NCBI GenBank assembly: GCA_963742725.1
Contig: CAVUMX010000003.1
Span: forward strand, 2,480,001 to 2,544,000
DNA: 64,000 nucleotides
Direction of reading: 5' to 3'
Source: CAVVAL01 sp963742725
GTDB lineage: Bacteria > Actinomycetota > Actinomycetes > Mycobacteriales > Cryptosporangiaceae
Below are positions 17,933-26,416 of the stretch, one piece after another. Position 1 is the stretch's first letter; the number at the start of each line of letters is the position of its first letter. The position numbers and the translations under genes were made by a program. The notes under the pieces were generated by a model. The model had not been told where the DNA came from. It made no database searches and saw only the letters and a program-made list of their open reading frames with translations.

Positions 17933-19348
17933 TTACCGGCGGCGACCGACCAGCTCGAACCGGACCTTGCGGGTCGCCGTCACCACCTGCGCCAGCCGGA
18001 CCTTGACGCGGCTCCCGAGGTGGAACCCGGTACCGGAGCACCGCGCCCGCACCGCCGGGTCGTCGAGGACGACCGTCGCCCCGTCGCCGTTGATCTCGAC
18101 GACGCTCGCGTCGAACAGTTCGCCCGTCCGTCCGGCGAGGATCACGGCCTCGGCCAGGTCGATGACCGCGCGCTCGATCTCGTGGGACCGGCGGTCCGAT
18201 CGTCCCATCACCTCGGGCAGGCCCGGCAGCGCGGCGCGCGCCCAGTCAGGGACCGGCTCCCCCGCTGACAGCGCGAGGCAGATCTCCGTGGTGTACCGGT
18301 CGGCCAGCCGCCGCAGCGGCGCGGTGACGTGCGCGTACGGGGACGCGACGGCCGAGTGCAGCGGCTGCTCCGGCGGGGCGCCGTCGAACGGCGTGTACGC
18401 CGCGCCGCGCAGCAGGACTGCCGCGAGATCCAGGAACGCGGCGTCGCGCGGGTCGGCCGGGTCGACGGAGGCGATGACCGCGCTGGGGCTCGCGCCTTCG
18501 GGCCAGTCGACGCCCAGTGCCGGCGCCGCGGCGCGCAGCCGTTCGACGTCGCGCGGATCGGCGGGCGGCAGGGTCCGGAGCAGGCCGATCCCGCCCTCCA
18601 GCATGATCGTGGCCGCGCACTCGCCGGTCAGCAGCGAGATGTGCGCGTTGTACTCCTCGACGATCGGCTGCGCGCGGAACGTCAGATGCCAGCCGCCGCC
18701 CTCGACCTCCTGCACCTCCTGGTCGGGCAGGTTGAGGTCGATCGCACCGCGACGGGCCGCACGGTCGAGGCGCAGCTTGCCGATGTCGGCCAGCGGCGCG
18801 AGCGGCTCGGGCAGGCGGCCGGCGTCGAGATCGGCCTGGACGCCCGCGTAGTCCAACTGCGCGGTGCTGCGGACCATCGCGCGGCGCACGTCGATCGCCA
18901 CCGCCTCGCCGGACGAGTCCAGGTCGATCGTCCACACCACGGCCGGGCGTGTCTCGCCGGGAAGCAGGCTCGCGGCGCCTTCACTCAGCACCGTCGGGTG
19001 CAGCGGGACACGCGAGTCCGGGAAGTACTGCGTCTGGCCGCGCCGGTTCGCCTCCGCGTCGATCGCGCCTCCCGGCTTGACGAACGACGCCACGTCCGCG
19101 ATCGCGTACCGCACGCGGTAGCCGTCGCCGTGCGTCGACAGGTGCATCGCCTGGTCGAGGTCGCGCGCGCCTGGCGGGTCGATCGTCACGAACGGGATGT
19201 CGGTGAGGTCCGTATCCGGACGGGGCGGCTCGGCCGCGGCCCGTTCCGCCTCCGCGACCACGTCCGCCGGGAACTCGGTCGGCAACTCCAGTTCGCGCCG
19301 GAGCGCGCTGAAGTCGATGTCGGGGGCGCTGACGCGATGGGCTGGCAC
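17933..19348 (-). CDS. RNB-domain 3'-5' exoribonuclease
   Basis: 471 residues, mostly one RNB catalytic domain. The acidic motif TIDPPGARDLDQAMH (about residue 55) supplies the metal-binding aspartates; YAIADVASFVKPGGAIDAEA and the late SPYAHVTAPLRRLADRY complete the family pattern. The cold-shock domains of full RNase II/R are missing and only a short S1-like C-terminal stretch remains (about residues 400-471), as in the short actinobacterial RNB proteins. Role: degrading structured or short RNA. Start ATG 19348. Confidence 0.9.
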   Translation of the reverse strand: MPAHRVSAPDIDFSALRRELELPTEFPADVVAEAERAAAEPPRPDTDLTDIPFVTIDPPGARDLDQAMHLSTHGDGYRVRYAIADVASFVKPGGAIDAEANRRGQTQYFPDSRVPLHPTVLSEGAASLLPGETRPAVVWTIDLDSSGEAVAIDVRRAMVRSTAQLDYAGVQADLDAGRLPEPLAPLADIGKLRLDRAARRGAIDLNLPDQEVQEVEGGGWHLTFRAQPIVEEYNAHISLLTGECAATIMLEGGIGLLRTLPPADPRDVERLRAAAPALGVDWPEGASPSAVIASVDPADPRDAAFLDLAAVLLRGAAYTPFDGAPPEQPLHSAVASPYAHVTAPLRRLADRYTTEICLALSAGEPVPDWARAALPGLPEVMGRSDRRSHEIERAVIDLAEAVILAGRTGELFDASVVEINGDGATVVLDDPAVRARCSGTGFHLGSRVKVRLAQVVTATRKVRFELVGRRR

Positions 19349-19383
19349 GGTCCGTTCCTATCAGACCGTGCCAGCCCCGCGGA

Positions 19384-20175
19384 TCACCTCGTCGCTTTCG
19401 TCGCCTTCTTCGCCGGCGCCTTCCGCGCAGTCGCCTTCCTCGCGGCGGACTTCGCGGCCGTCGCCTTCTTGGCTGGCGCCTTCCGTGCCGTCGCCTTCTT
19501 CGCCGGCGCCTTCTTCGCCGCGGCCTTCGCGGTCGTGGCCTTCTTCGCCGGCTTGCTCGCCGTGACCTTCTTCGCGGTGACCTTCTTCGCCGGCGCCTTC
19601 TTGGCGGGCCCCGACACGGTCTTCTTGACGGCGACCTTCTTGGCGGGCGCCTTCTTCACGGCCGCCTTCGCCGCGACCTTCCTGACGGCCACCTTCTTCG
19701 TGGCCACCTTCTTCGCCGCCGCCTTCTTCACGGCCGCCGTGCGCGCGGGCGCCTTCTTGGCGGCCGCCTTCCGCGTGGTGGTCGCCTTGCGGGCGGGCGC
19801 CTTCGTCGCGGTCTTCTTGGCCGCCACCTTCTTCGTGGCGGTCTTCTTGACGGCCGTCGCCTTCTTGGCGGCAGTCGTCCTCTTGGTGGGAGTCGCCTTC
19901 TTGACGGCTGTGGCCCTCTTGGCCGTCGCCCTGGCCGCGGTGGTCTTCTTCACCGCGGTCGCCTTCTTAGTCGCGGCAAGCTTTTTCGCCGGCGCCTTCT
20001 TCGCCGTTGATTTCGCGGCTGCCTTCTTGGTGGCCGGCCTGGCGGCGGCCTTGGCGACTTTCTTCACCGCTGTCTTCCTCGCCGTGGTCGCCTTCTTCAC
20101 AACCTTCGCGGTGACTGTGCCAGCGGCTTTCCTCGCCGTCGCCGGACTGGCGGCGGACTTTGTCGCTCCGGCCAT
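19384..20175 (-). CDS. Histone H1-like Lys/Ala/Pro-rich DNA-binding protein
   Basis: 263 residues made almost entirely of Lys, Ala, Thr, Pro and Val in irregular repeats of the KKAPAKK, KKATA and AKKVAVKK type. There is no HU fold at the N-terminus, so it resembles stand-alone H1-like tails rather than HupS-type fusions. It likely compacts DNA or RNA in the nucleoid. ATG 20175 is preferred over an upstream ATG in frame because TTGAGGAGGCAGGAG lies directly before it. The repeats make this a place where assembly could slip. Confidence 0.88.
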   Translation of the reverse strand: MAGATKSAASPATARKAAGTVTAKVVKKATTARKTAVKKVAKAAARPATKKAAAKSTAKKAPAKKLAATKKATAVKKTTAARATAKRATAVKKATPTKRTTAAKKATAVKKTATKKVAAKKTATKAPARKATTTRKAAAKKAPARTAAVKKAAAKKVATKKVAVRKVAAKAAVKKAPAKKVAVKKTVSGPAKKAPAKKVTAKKVTASKPAKKATTAKAAAKKAPAKKATARKAPAKKATAAKSAARKATARKAPAKKATKATR

Positions 20176-20278
20176 CTCCTGCCTCCTCAAGGGGCGGTTG
20201 TCGCAGTCCATAACAGATCCGAACAACGACCCTGTCAATATGCCACGCCGAAGTCGTCACCAGGGCAAACGCGCCGGA

Positions 20279-20470
20279 TCAGCCGTTCTCCCAGCGCTCG
20301 TCCTCGGCTTCCCACTCCTTATTCCGCTCGTCGACGCGCTGCATTGCTTGCTGGGCCTCAGATTCGGTGGCATAAGGGCCGAGCCGATTCTCCGCCCGGC
20401 ACATGTCGTCGCCCGTCTCGACCCGGGAATGTTTCACGCACCAGAAGAACGAGTTTTCTGAGTCCGTCAT
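20279..20470 (-). CDS. Small conserved actinobacterial protein
   Basis: 63 residues, MTDSENSFFWCVKHSRVE followed by a second Cys (DDMCRAENRLGPY) and a charged helix (ERNKEWEAEDERW). I know similar short proteins from many actinomycetes, without function; the Cys/His arrangement (WCVKH..C) could bind a metal. The start at ATG 20470 is chosen because the upstream frame is Arg-rich shadow sequence. Confidence 0.7.
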   Translation of the reverse strand: MTDSENSFFWCVKHSRVETGDDMCRAENRLGPYATESEAQQAMQRVDERNKEWEAEDERWENG

Positions 20471-20531
20471 GGTTTCTACTGTGCACCCGGAGGCGGCGCG
20501 GCGCCACCGCTGGACGCCGCGCCGCTCACGG

Positions 20532-21132
20532 CTACAGCATCGCGCGCATCTCCGCGATCTCCGCGCGCTGCGCGATGACGATCTCCGCGGCCAACTTCTT
20601 GGCGTCCGCGTCCTCGCCATTCTTCTGTTCGTCCGCGGCCATTTCCAACGCCCCTTCGTGATGGGCGATCATGAGTGTCAGGAACAGCCGATCGGCTTCA
20701 GCGCCGGTGGACTTGCCGAGCGCGTCGAGGTCCGCCGCCGACGCCATGCCGGGCATCCCGTGGTGGTTCCCGTCGCCGTCCTGGGCCGGCACGTCCTCGC
20801 CCCAGGCCCGGAGCCAACCCGACATCGTCGCGATCTCGGGCGCCTGCGCGGCCTTGATCCGCGCGGCGAGCGGGCGGATCGCGCCGGTGCCGCGCGTGAC
20901 GGCGTCGTCGGCCATCGTGAGCGCGCCGGCATGGTGGACGATCATGTCCCGCGCGAACCGGACGTCCGCCGCGTTGTGGTCAGCGCCCGCCGGCGGCGCA
21001 GCCTCGGTACGGGAGTGTCCCCGAGCCCGCGTGATCGGCGTGGTTGGTGGCCGCTGGCGGCTCCGCGTCCAGACTCGCGGCCGGCGCGGCGTGGTGTGCG
21101 CCCGCCAGCACCGCCGCGAACGCCGGGAGCAC
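20532..21132 (-). CDS. DUF305 metal-binding-type secreted protein, frame-interrupted
   Basis: The DUF305 domain is plain: DHNAADVRFARDMIVHHAGAL and later MIAHHEGALEMA, with paired His residues and a His/Met-rich linker (NHHGMPGM), a composition often tied to copper. The N-terminal signal and Ala/Pro linker (PAFAAVLAGAHHAAPAAS, then NHADHAGSG) are in another frame; deleting one base from the C4 run 21019-21022 joins them as HADHAGSGHSRTEAAPPAG. A GTG at 21132 can start the first frame, although a further extra base near it could hide an ATG. Forms an operon with the DUF4396 gene upstream, under a CsoR-like palindrome. Confidence 0.7.
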
Positions 21133-21179
21133 CGTGCGCCATACGGGGGTGGGGTATCGCCCGGCGCACGGACCCGAGA

Positions 21180-21647
21180 CTACCCGTGATATTTGTGCAC
21201 GACCGCGTGGCCTTTGCCGCGCGCGATCAGCCAGCGGTTGACCGGCACTGTGACGACGAACGCCACGGCCAGCGCGAACGCCAGGGTCCCCCAGAACAGC
21301 GGGCTGGCGAGCCCCGCCTCCATCGCTCCGGGGACGACCACGATCACCAGGTTGTCGACGATCTCCATCACGGTGATGGACAGCGTGTCGGCGGCGAACG
21401 CGACGCCGAGCGCGGGAACGAGCGCCAGCCCGGCCCGCAGCACCGGCATGAGCGTGAACGAGTACCCGAACAGGAACGCCAGCGCGACGGCGAGCGCGAT
21501 CGACGGCCACGTGCTCCAGCCCAGCGCGCTGGCGATGACCAGGCCGAGGACCTCGCCGATCGCGCAGCCGGTGAGGCAGTGGAGTGTCGCACTGACGGCC
21601 TGGCGGGTCAGCGACGGCGCGACGTGCGTGTGGTGGTCATGGGACAT
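21180..21647 (-). CDS. DUF4396 membrane protein
   Basis: 155 residues: a His-rich N-terminus (MSHDHHTHVAP), then four to five hydrophobic segments including LHCLTGCAIGEVLGL and a long central one (IALAVALAFLFGY). The LHCLTGCAIGE motif is characteristic of DUF4396. The N-terminal His cluster and Cys pair suggest metal contact. Together with the DUF305 gene 48 nt downstream it looks like a small metal-stress operon. ATG 21647 with GGAGG-like sequence (GAGGAGGCC) upstream. Confidence 0.8.
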   Translation of the reverse strand: MSHDHHTHVAPSLTRQAVSATLHCLTGCAIGEVLGLVIASALGWSTWPSIALAVALAFLFGYSFTLMPVLRAGLALVPALGVAFAADTLSITVMEIVDNLVIVVVPGAMEAGLASPLFWGTLAFALAVAFVVTVPVNRWLIARGKGHAVVHKYHG

Positions 21648-21683
21648 CAGTGGGCCTCCTCCTCAGTCCGGAGTACCCACCAT

Positions 21684-21700
21684 ATACCCCCAGGGGGTAT
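21684..21700. promoter_or_regulatory. CsoR/RcnR-type operator palindrome
   Basis: ATACCCCC, one central A, GGGGGTAT: a perfect 17-nt palindrome with the C-run/G-run layout bound by copper- or nickel-responsive CsoR/RcnR-family repressors. It lies 37 nt upstream of the DUF4396 start, where a repressor would block the promoter. No csoR gene is in the window. Confidence 0.65.
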
Positions 21701-21736
21701 CTGCAACTCCGCAAAGCAGCCCCGCAACCCGCACAG

Positions 21737-22600
21737 CTACAGCGACCTGATGTCCGACCAGTCCAGGCCCATCGGGTTAGGCATCGGCAGCGCACCGGTG
21801 TCGACGACGCGGTTCGCGATCGGCCGGGCGAGATCCGCGAGCCGTTCCGTGTCGGTGGTGCCGAGGGCGCGCCACACATCGGCGGCGAGTTCGTCCGTAC
21901 GGCGTTCGACGTCTTCGCGCAGCGCCACGCCGGCCGGCGTCACCCCGTCCGTGTCGAGAAGTCCTCTGTCGGTGAGGCGGCGTTCCGCGTCGGCCCACTC
22001 GTCCTCGGACCACTTGCGAGCGAACAGCAGCATCTCCTTCGGCGGACCGCCGGCGTGGGAGAACGTGACGTGCGCCTGCAACGGATCGAGCCCGGCGCAC
22101 ACCAGTGCCGCGACGTGCCCGTCCCCGCGCTGCTCCCGCAGGATGGTCGTGGCGTGCCACAGCACGAGGTGCGGTTCGTCCGGCCAGGGCAGGGCCGCGT
22201 TCGCGGCGGCCAGCGGACGCCCGGCGGTGGACGCCAGCTCCGCCGCGCGGCGGGCCAGCGCGGCTGCCTCGGCGAGGTCGGCGCCGTCCACGAGAGGGCC
22301 GAGGATCCGGCGCAACGCCCCGTCCATCGCGCGCAGCCGCGCATCGAGGACGACCTGCGGCGAGGCGAACGACCACGCGTCCGGGATCGCCCGCGCGACC
22401 ATCGCCGGGTGGAAGTTGTAGAACGTGGCGGTGACCAGCTCGGCGCTGGCCGTCCCCAGCGGCGCCGACCGGGACGCGAAGTAGCTCATCCAGCCGCCGC
22501 GCATCCCGAGGTCGTCCGTGGCCTTGCGCGCTTCGGGCGCGAAGTACGTGACGGCGTGGACGGGCTCCAGCAGGCGCCACATCCGTCGGGCGAGCGTCAT
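21737..22600 (-). CDS. SCO6045-like/SalK-type helical protein
   Basis: 287 residues, soluble. It opens MTLARRMWRLLEPVHAVTYFAPEARKA and carries GMRGGWMSYFASRSAPLG, features of the actinobacterial SCO6045-like family in which a helical core is followed by a winged-helix-like C-terminal part (LTDRGLLDTDGVTPAG here). No enzymatic motif is visible. ATG 22600 overlaps the MFS exporter stop by 4 nt (ATGA), so it is translated together with it; a role linked to the exporter, perhaps sensing or modifying its substrate, is inference. Confidence 0.75.
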   Translation of the reverse strand: MTLARRMWRLLEPVHAVTYFAPEARKATDDLGMRGGWMSYFASRSAPLGTASAELVTATFYNFHPAMVARAIPDAWSFASPQVVLDARLRAMDGALRRILGPLVDGADLAEAAALARRAAELASTAGRPLAAANAALPWPDEPHLVLWHATTILREQRGDGHVAALVCAGLDPLQAHVTFSHAGGPPKEMLLFARKWSEDEWADAERRLTDRGLLDTDGVTPAGVALREDVERRTDELAADVWRALGTTDTERLADLARPIANRVVDTGALPMPNPMGLDWSDIRSL

Positions 22601-24000
22601 CGTCGTACCTCCAGATCGGGTACCCCCACTCCACCATGCGCCGCGTGCGCCCCCAACGGCGGGAACCGCAGTGCCAGCGCGCCGGCGGTCAGGGCGAGGA
22701 CGGCCGCGACCGCGAACGCCTCGGCGTACCTGCCGGAGTGCCCGAGCAGCAGCACGTACCCGGCGATCGCGATCGACCCGCCCACGTGCTGGACGGTCGT
22801 CACGAGCGCGGCCCCCGTCCCGTGCTGGTCGGAGGGGAGATCGGAGGTGCCTGCGACGAACATGCCCGTGAACGCGATGCCCTGGCCGAGCCCGCCGATG
22901 AGCAGCGCGGGCAGGATGCCCGTCCAGAACCCAGCCCCGGACGCGGCCGCCCACGCCAGCAGGAACAGTCCGCCGGCACCCCACGCGAACGCCGCCGCAA
23001 GGAGCCACCGCAGGCCGATCCGTCCGATGAGCCGTCCGGCCGCGGCGTTGCCCACCGTCATGACGAGCGCGAGCGGGAGGAACGCCAGCCCGGCGTCGAC
23101 CGGGTCGTAGCCGCGGACATGCTGGAGGTACAGCGTGAGCAGGAAGAACTCGGCGCCGAGGCTGGCCATGAACAGCGCCGCGATGGCCGACCCGAGCTGT
23201 AAGGACCGCAGTCGCAGCAGGTCGCACGACAGGAACGGTTCGGCCGTGAGCCGTTCCCAGCCGGCGAGCACACTCAGCAGGGCCACGCCGATGGCAACCG
23301 GCAACCATGACCGCGCCGACGCCCAGCCGGCCTCCACCGCCTGGCTCAACCCCAGGACGACGCTGGTCACGCCTGCCGTCCCGACGAGCGCCCCGACGAT
23401 GTCGAGGCTGGGACGGGTGATGGGGCGGGGCGCGCGCGGGAGCCGGTCCGGCGCGAGGAGCAGCGTGATCAGCGCGAGCGGCGCGACGGCGAGGAAGACC
23501 AGGTGCCACGAGATGCTGGTGAGCAGCCCGCCGACCAGGGCGCCGATCGCGAGCCCGGCCGCCCCGGTCGTGCCCCAGACGGCGAGCGCCCGGTTGCGCG
23601 GTTCACCGGCCGGGTAGGCCACCGCCAGCAGCGCGAGCGTGGACGGGGCGAGCATCGCCGCGCCGACGCCCTGCGCCGCCCGCATCGCGATCAGCAGCCC
23701 CGGACGCGTCGCGAGCCCGGCGACAAGCAGCGCCAGCCCGAACACGGCGAGGCCGGCCAGGAACAGCGTCCGCGCGCCGACGACGTCCACGAGCCGCCCG
23801 GCCAGCAGCAACAGGCCCGCGAACGCCAGCGTGTACGCCGTGACGACCCATTGCAGCCCGGCGGCGTCGAACCGCAACGACCGGCCGATCGACGGCAGCG
23901 CCACGTAGACGATCGAGAAGTCCAGCGCGATGAGCAGTTGCGCCGTGGCGAGCACAGGTAAGGATGACCGGCGCGGCTGTGCCGGTGCGTGGCGGCTCAC
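22597..24000 (-). CDS. MFS transporter, DHA2 (14-helix) drug exporter type
   Basis: 467 residues with about 14 hydrophobic segments. Motif A-like GRLVDVVGARTLFLAG between helices 2 and 3 and GTTGAAGLAIGALVGGLL in helix 5 (motif C region) mark a drug:proton antiporter of the DHA2 group. Start GTG 24000. It is the first gene of a two-gene operon. A perfect palindrome sits just upstream. Confidence 0.9.
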   Translation of the reverse strand: MSRHAPAQPRRSSLPVLATAQLLIALDFSIVYVALPSIGRSLRFDAAGLQWVVTAYTLAFAGLLLLAGRLVDVVGARTLFLAGLAVFGLALLVAGLATRPGLLIAMRAAQGVGAAMLAPSTLALLAVAYPAGEPRNRALAVWGTTGAAGLAIGALVGGLLTSISWHLVFLAVAPLALITLLLAPDRLPRAPRPITRPSLDIVGALVGTAGVTSVVLGLSQAVEAGWASARSWLPVAIGVALLSVLAGWERLTAEPFLSCDLLRLRSLQLGSAIAALFMASLGAEFFLLTLYLQHVRGYDPVDAGLAFLPLALVMTVGNAAAGRLIGRIGLRWLLAAAFAWGAGGLFLLAWAAASGAGFWTGILPALLIGGLGQGIAFTGMFVAGTSDLPSDQHGTGAALVTTVQHVGGSIAIAGYVLLLGHSGRYAEAFAVAAVLALTAGALALRFPPLGAHAAHGGVGVPDLEVRR

Positions 24001-24015
24001 GAGGCTCCCTCCACA

Positions 24016-24031
24016 TAGAGCAGATGCTCTA
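24016..24031. promoter_or_regulatory. Palindromic operator candidate before the MFS gene
   Basis: TAGAGCA, two bases, TGCTCTA: a perfect 16-nt palindrome 16 nt upstream of the GTG start of the exporter, in an otherwise AT-richer stretch. The layout fits a TetR- or MarR-type operator. The cognate regulator is not obvious in the window. Confidence 0.5.
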
Positions 24032-24147
24032 CGCAGAGCCTAGGGCTGCCCACAACCCGTATGCACCGGAACGGGAGAATTCACTCCATTTACCCCGCCG
24101 GGCGGGCGGCAGCCCCGCCCGGCGTTGCCTCGCCGGTCAGGTGGGGC

Positions 24148-24357
24148 TCAGTCGCCCTCGATCCGGAACCCGATCTTCAGGCCGACCTGGAAGTGCGCGA
24201 CGCCGCCGTCCGCGATGTGGCCGCGGATCTGCGTCACCTCGAACCAGTCGAGGTGGCGGACGGTCGCGTTGGCGCGTGCGACGGCGTTGCGGATCGCGTG
24301 GTCGATCGAGTCCGGCGACGATCCGACGACCTCGTTGACACCGTAAACATGGTCCAT
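24148..24357 (-). CDS. Dodecin, flavin-storing protein
   Basis: 69 residues with the dodecin pattern: MDHVYGVNEVVGSSPDSIDHAI, Trp38 in HLDWFEVTQIRGHI (the flavin-stacking residue) and a closing HFQVGLKIGFRIE. Forms a dodecamer that sequesters FMN/FAD or CoA in actinobacteria. Own transcription unit. Confidence 0.93.
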   Translation of the reverse strand: MDHVYGVNEVVGSSPDSIDHAIRNAVARANATVRHLDWFEVTQIRGHIADGGVAHFQVGLKIGFRIEGD

Positions 24358-24484
24358 GTCCAGCCTCCAGACGCGCGGTGACGGTACCTGCCCACCTCAC
24401 CAGGTACAGCCGGTATCGGCGACCCAACACTCCGGATGACCATCCGGGCAACGCGGACTGCCCCCGAGGGGGTACCTTGCTCTC

Positions 24485-24505
24485 GGCGGCCCCGGCAGGG
24501 CCGCC
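24485..24505 (+). terminator. Leader hairpin before the secreted beta-propeller gene
   Basis: An 8-bp perfect G/C stem (24485-24492 with 24498-24505) with a 5-nt loop, followed by a T-containing run, 50 nt before ATG 24556. It may be an attenuator or just a terminator of upstream transcription. Immediately upstream is a C5-GA-G5 stretch (24460-24473) that only half resembles a CsoR site. Confidence 0.4.
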
Positions 24506-24555
24506 TTCGGTGTTTGATCCCAGCCCGTCCGGCGGGCCGATTTGGGGGTTTCCAG

Positions 24556-25842
24556 ATGCACGTGCGTTCCCGGCGCATCCTGTCCTTAGCCTGCGCCGTC
24601 ACGGTCGGCGCCGTCGCGGTAGCCGTTTTACCGCACGCCAACGCCTCCGTGCCACACCCGGTCGTCGTCAAGGACAACCCGGCCGACTTCACACCGAACG
24701 TCCAGGACGACGCGACCATCGCCAACGCCGCCGTCTACGCGATCAACCAGCTGGGCGGCACGACGTACGCGGGCGGCACGTTCCGCACCGTCCGCAACGC
24801 CCCCCGCACGGTCACGTACACGCGCTACAACCTGATGGCGTTCAACGCCACCACCGGCGCCATGGCCACCTTCGCGCCCAACGTCAACGCGCCGGTCTGG
24901 GGCCTCGCCAGCAGCGGCACCAGCCTGTACGTCGCCGGCGAGTTCACCACCGTCAACGGCGTCGCCCGCCGCGGCATCGTCAAGCTGAACGCCACCACCG
25001 GGGCCGTCGACGCCGCGTTCAACGCCGCGCTGCCGTCCGGCAAGGTCACCGAGGTCCGCATCGTCGGCACCCGCCTCATCATCGGCGGCACCTTCCCGAA
25101 GCAGCTCCTCGCGCTCGACCTCAACACCGGCAGGAACACCGGCTACCTGGCGGTCCCGATCACCGGCTCGATCGCCAGCAACGCCGGCCCGACCGGCATC
25201 TACCGCTTCGCCGTGAACCCCGCCGGCACGCGGCTGGTCGCCATCGGCAACTTCACCAACGTCGGCGGCGCCACCCGCTGGCGCGCCTTCCAGCTCAACC
25301 TCGGCGCCACCGCGACCCTCAACGCCTGGGACTACCCGCCGCTCCGCACCATGTGCGCCGCCACCAACGCCCCCGAGTACCTCCGCGACGTCGACTTCGC
25401 CCCCGACGGCAAGTACTTCGTCTTCGTCTCGACGGGCTTCATCCCCGCCAGCACCCAGCACATCGGCAGCACGATCTGCGACGCCGCCGCCCGCTTCGAA
25501 ACCGACGTCCCGAACCCGACCAGGCCGACCTGGATCAACTACACCGGCGGCGACACGCTCCTGTCCGTCGCGGTCACCGGCTCGGCCGTCTACGTCCAGG
25601 GCCACCAGCGCTGGCTCGACAACCCCTACGGCCGCAGCACCGCCGGCCCCGGCGCGGTCGCCCGCAGCGGCATCGGCGCCATCAACCCCACCACCGGCAA
25701 GGCCCTCTCCTGGAACCCCGGCAAGGAGCGCGGCGTCGGCGGCCGCGACCTCTACGCCACGCCGACCGGCCTCTGGGTAGGCAGCGACACCCGCTACTTC
25801 AAGGGCGAATACCGCGACTCCCTGGCATATCTTCCGCTCTAG
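24556..25842 (+). CDS. Secreted beta-propeller (delta-60 repeat-like) protein
   Basis: 428 residues. Signal peptide with Arg-rich start and hydrophobic core, cleavage probably after NAS (residue 30). The mature part is a propeller with repeated units of the type LYVAGEFTTVNGVARRGIVKLNATTGAVD and GGTFPKQLLALDLNTGR, the delta-60/DUF5122 pattern. Cys pair MCAATN...TICDAA near residue 270-315. Likely an extracellular protein of unknown ligand. ATG 24556 is chosen for the signal peptide; an upstream ATG at 24436 adds only shadow sequence. Confidence 0.85.
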   Translation: MHVRSRRILSLACAVTVGAVAVAVLPHANASVPHPVVVKDNPADFTPNVQDDATIANAAVYAINQLGGTTYAGGTFRTVRNAPRTVTYTRYNLMAFNATTGAMATFAPNVNAPVWGLASSGTSLYVAGEFTTVNGVARRGIVKLNATTGAVDAAFNAALPSGKVTEVRIVGTRLIIGGTFPKQLLALDLNTGRNTGYLAVPITGSIASNAGPTGIYRFAVNPAGTRLVAIGNFTNVGGATRWRAFQLNLGATATLNAWDYPPLRTMCAATNAPEYLRDVDFAPDGKYFVFVSTGFIPASTQHIGSTICDAAARFETDVPNPTRPTWINYTGGDTLLSVAVTGSAVYVQGHQRWLDNPYGRSTAGPGAVARSGIGAINPTTGKALSWNPGKERGVGGRDLYATPTGLWVGSDTRYFKGEYRDSLAYLPL

Positions 25843-25902
25843 TGGGCGGCCCGCTGGTCTAGATCAAGAGCTTTCAAGCGGTTTTTCAGGACGTTCGGCA
25901 AC

Positions 25903-25945
25903 AAGGGGGGCGTCGGCGCGGGCACGTTGCCGCGCCGGCGCCCTT
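25903..25945. terminator. Bidirectional hairpin between convergent genes
   Basis: Arms 25911-25921 and 25930-25940 pair with one G-U, and AAGGG (25903-25907) pairs with CCCTT (25941-25945) after a short bulge. The stem ends in a T run on the plus strand and lies just before the MarR gene's stop. Confidence 0.6.
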
Positions 25946-25947
25946 TG

Positions 25948-26331
25948 TCAGTCCGTCAGGTGGGCAGCCAGGACGCCGCGCTGGGTGACACGGGCCGCCT
26001 CGTGACGCTCCCGGCCGGCGTCCGTCAGCTCGACGTAGACGCCCCGGCGGTCCTCCGGGCAGAGCTTCCGCGCGACCAGTTCGTCGCGCTCCAGCCGTGC
26101 CACGACCCGCGACAGCGCGCTCTGGCTCAGGCACACCGTCTCGGCGAGATCCTGCACGCGCGGGTACTTCGGCGCGGCCTCGACGAGGCGGTCGAGCACC
26201 TCGAACTCGCTCATCCCCAGGTCGTGTTCCTCGTGCAGCTCCCGTTCCAGGGCGCACGACACGACGGCGTACCGCGCGGCGAGATCACGCCACTCACGCA
26301 CGAGTTCCTGATCGCCAGTCACGTTGCCCAC
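25948..26331 (-). CDS. MarR-family transcriptional regulator
   Basis: 127 residues with the MarR winged helix: LGMSEFEVLDRLVEAA, the recognition helix region CLSQSALSRVVARLERDELV, and the wing CPEDRRGVYVELTDAG. Divergent from the MFS gene at 26417; autoregulation and repression of that exporter is the expected arrangement. Start ATG 26331. Confidence 0.9.
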   Translation of the reverse strand: MGNVTGDQELVREWRDLAARYAVVSCALERELHEEHDLGMSEFEVLDRLVEAAPKYPRVQDLAETVCLSQSALSRVVARLERDELVARKLCPEDRRGVYVELTDAGRERHEAARVTQRGVLAAHLTD

Positions 26332-26378
26332 GGCCGCACCCTACCACTGCACGGACATAATGTGTACGAGAATAATTT

Positions 26379-26407
26379 GTACTTGCATTAGATGCGCGTG
26401 CATGTAC
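26379..26407. promoter_or_regulatory. Inverted repeat in the MarR/MFS divergent promoter
   Basis: GTACTTGCA (26379-26387) and TGCATGTAC (26399-26407) match at 8 of 9 positions around an 11-nt spacer; inside it lies GCAT-TAG-ATGC. The region 26350-26400 is unusually AT-rich for this DNA, as expected for promoters. Probable MarR operator. Confidence 0.5.
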
Positions 26408-26416
26408 CTTCTACCC

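Noticed and set aside
19384..20175. Tandem Lys/Ala codons as a satellite or CRISPR-like repeat
   Set aside because: They are irregular in-frame repeats of an H1-like protein, not spaced identical repeats.
18329..20461. 710-codon plus-strand frame
   Set aside because: Antisense of the RNB and H1-like genes; the Phe/Ala-rich part is the reverse of the Lys/Ala repeats.
24460..24473. C5-GA-G5 stretch as a second CsoR operator
   Set aside because: Only half of the palindrome fits and the nearby gene is a secreted propeller without metal features.
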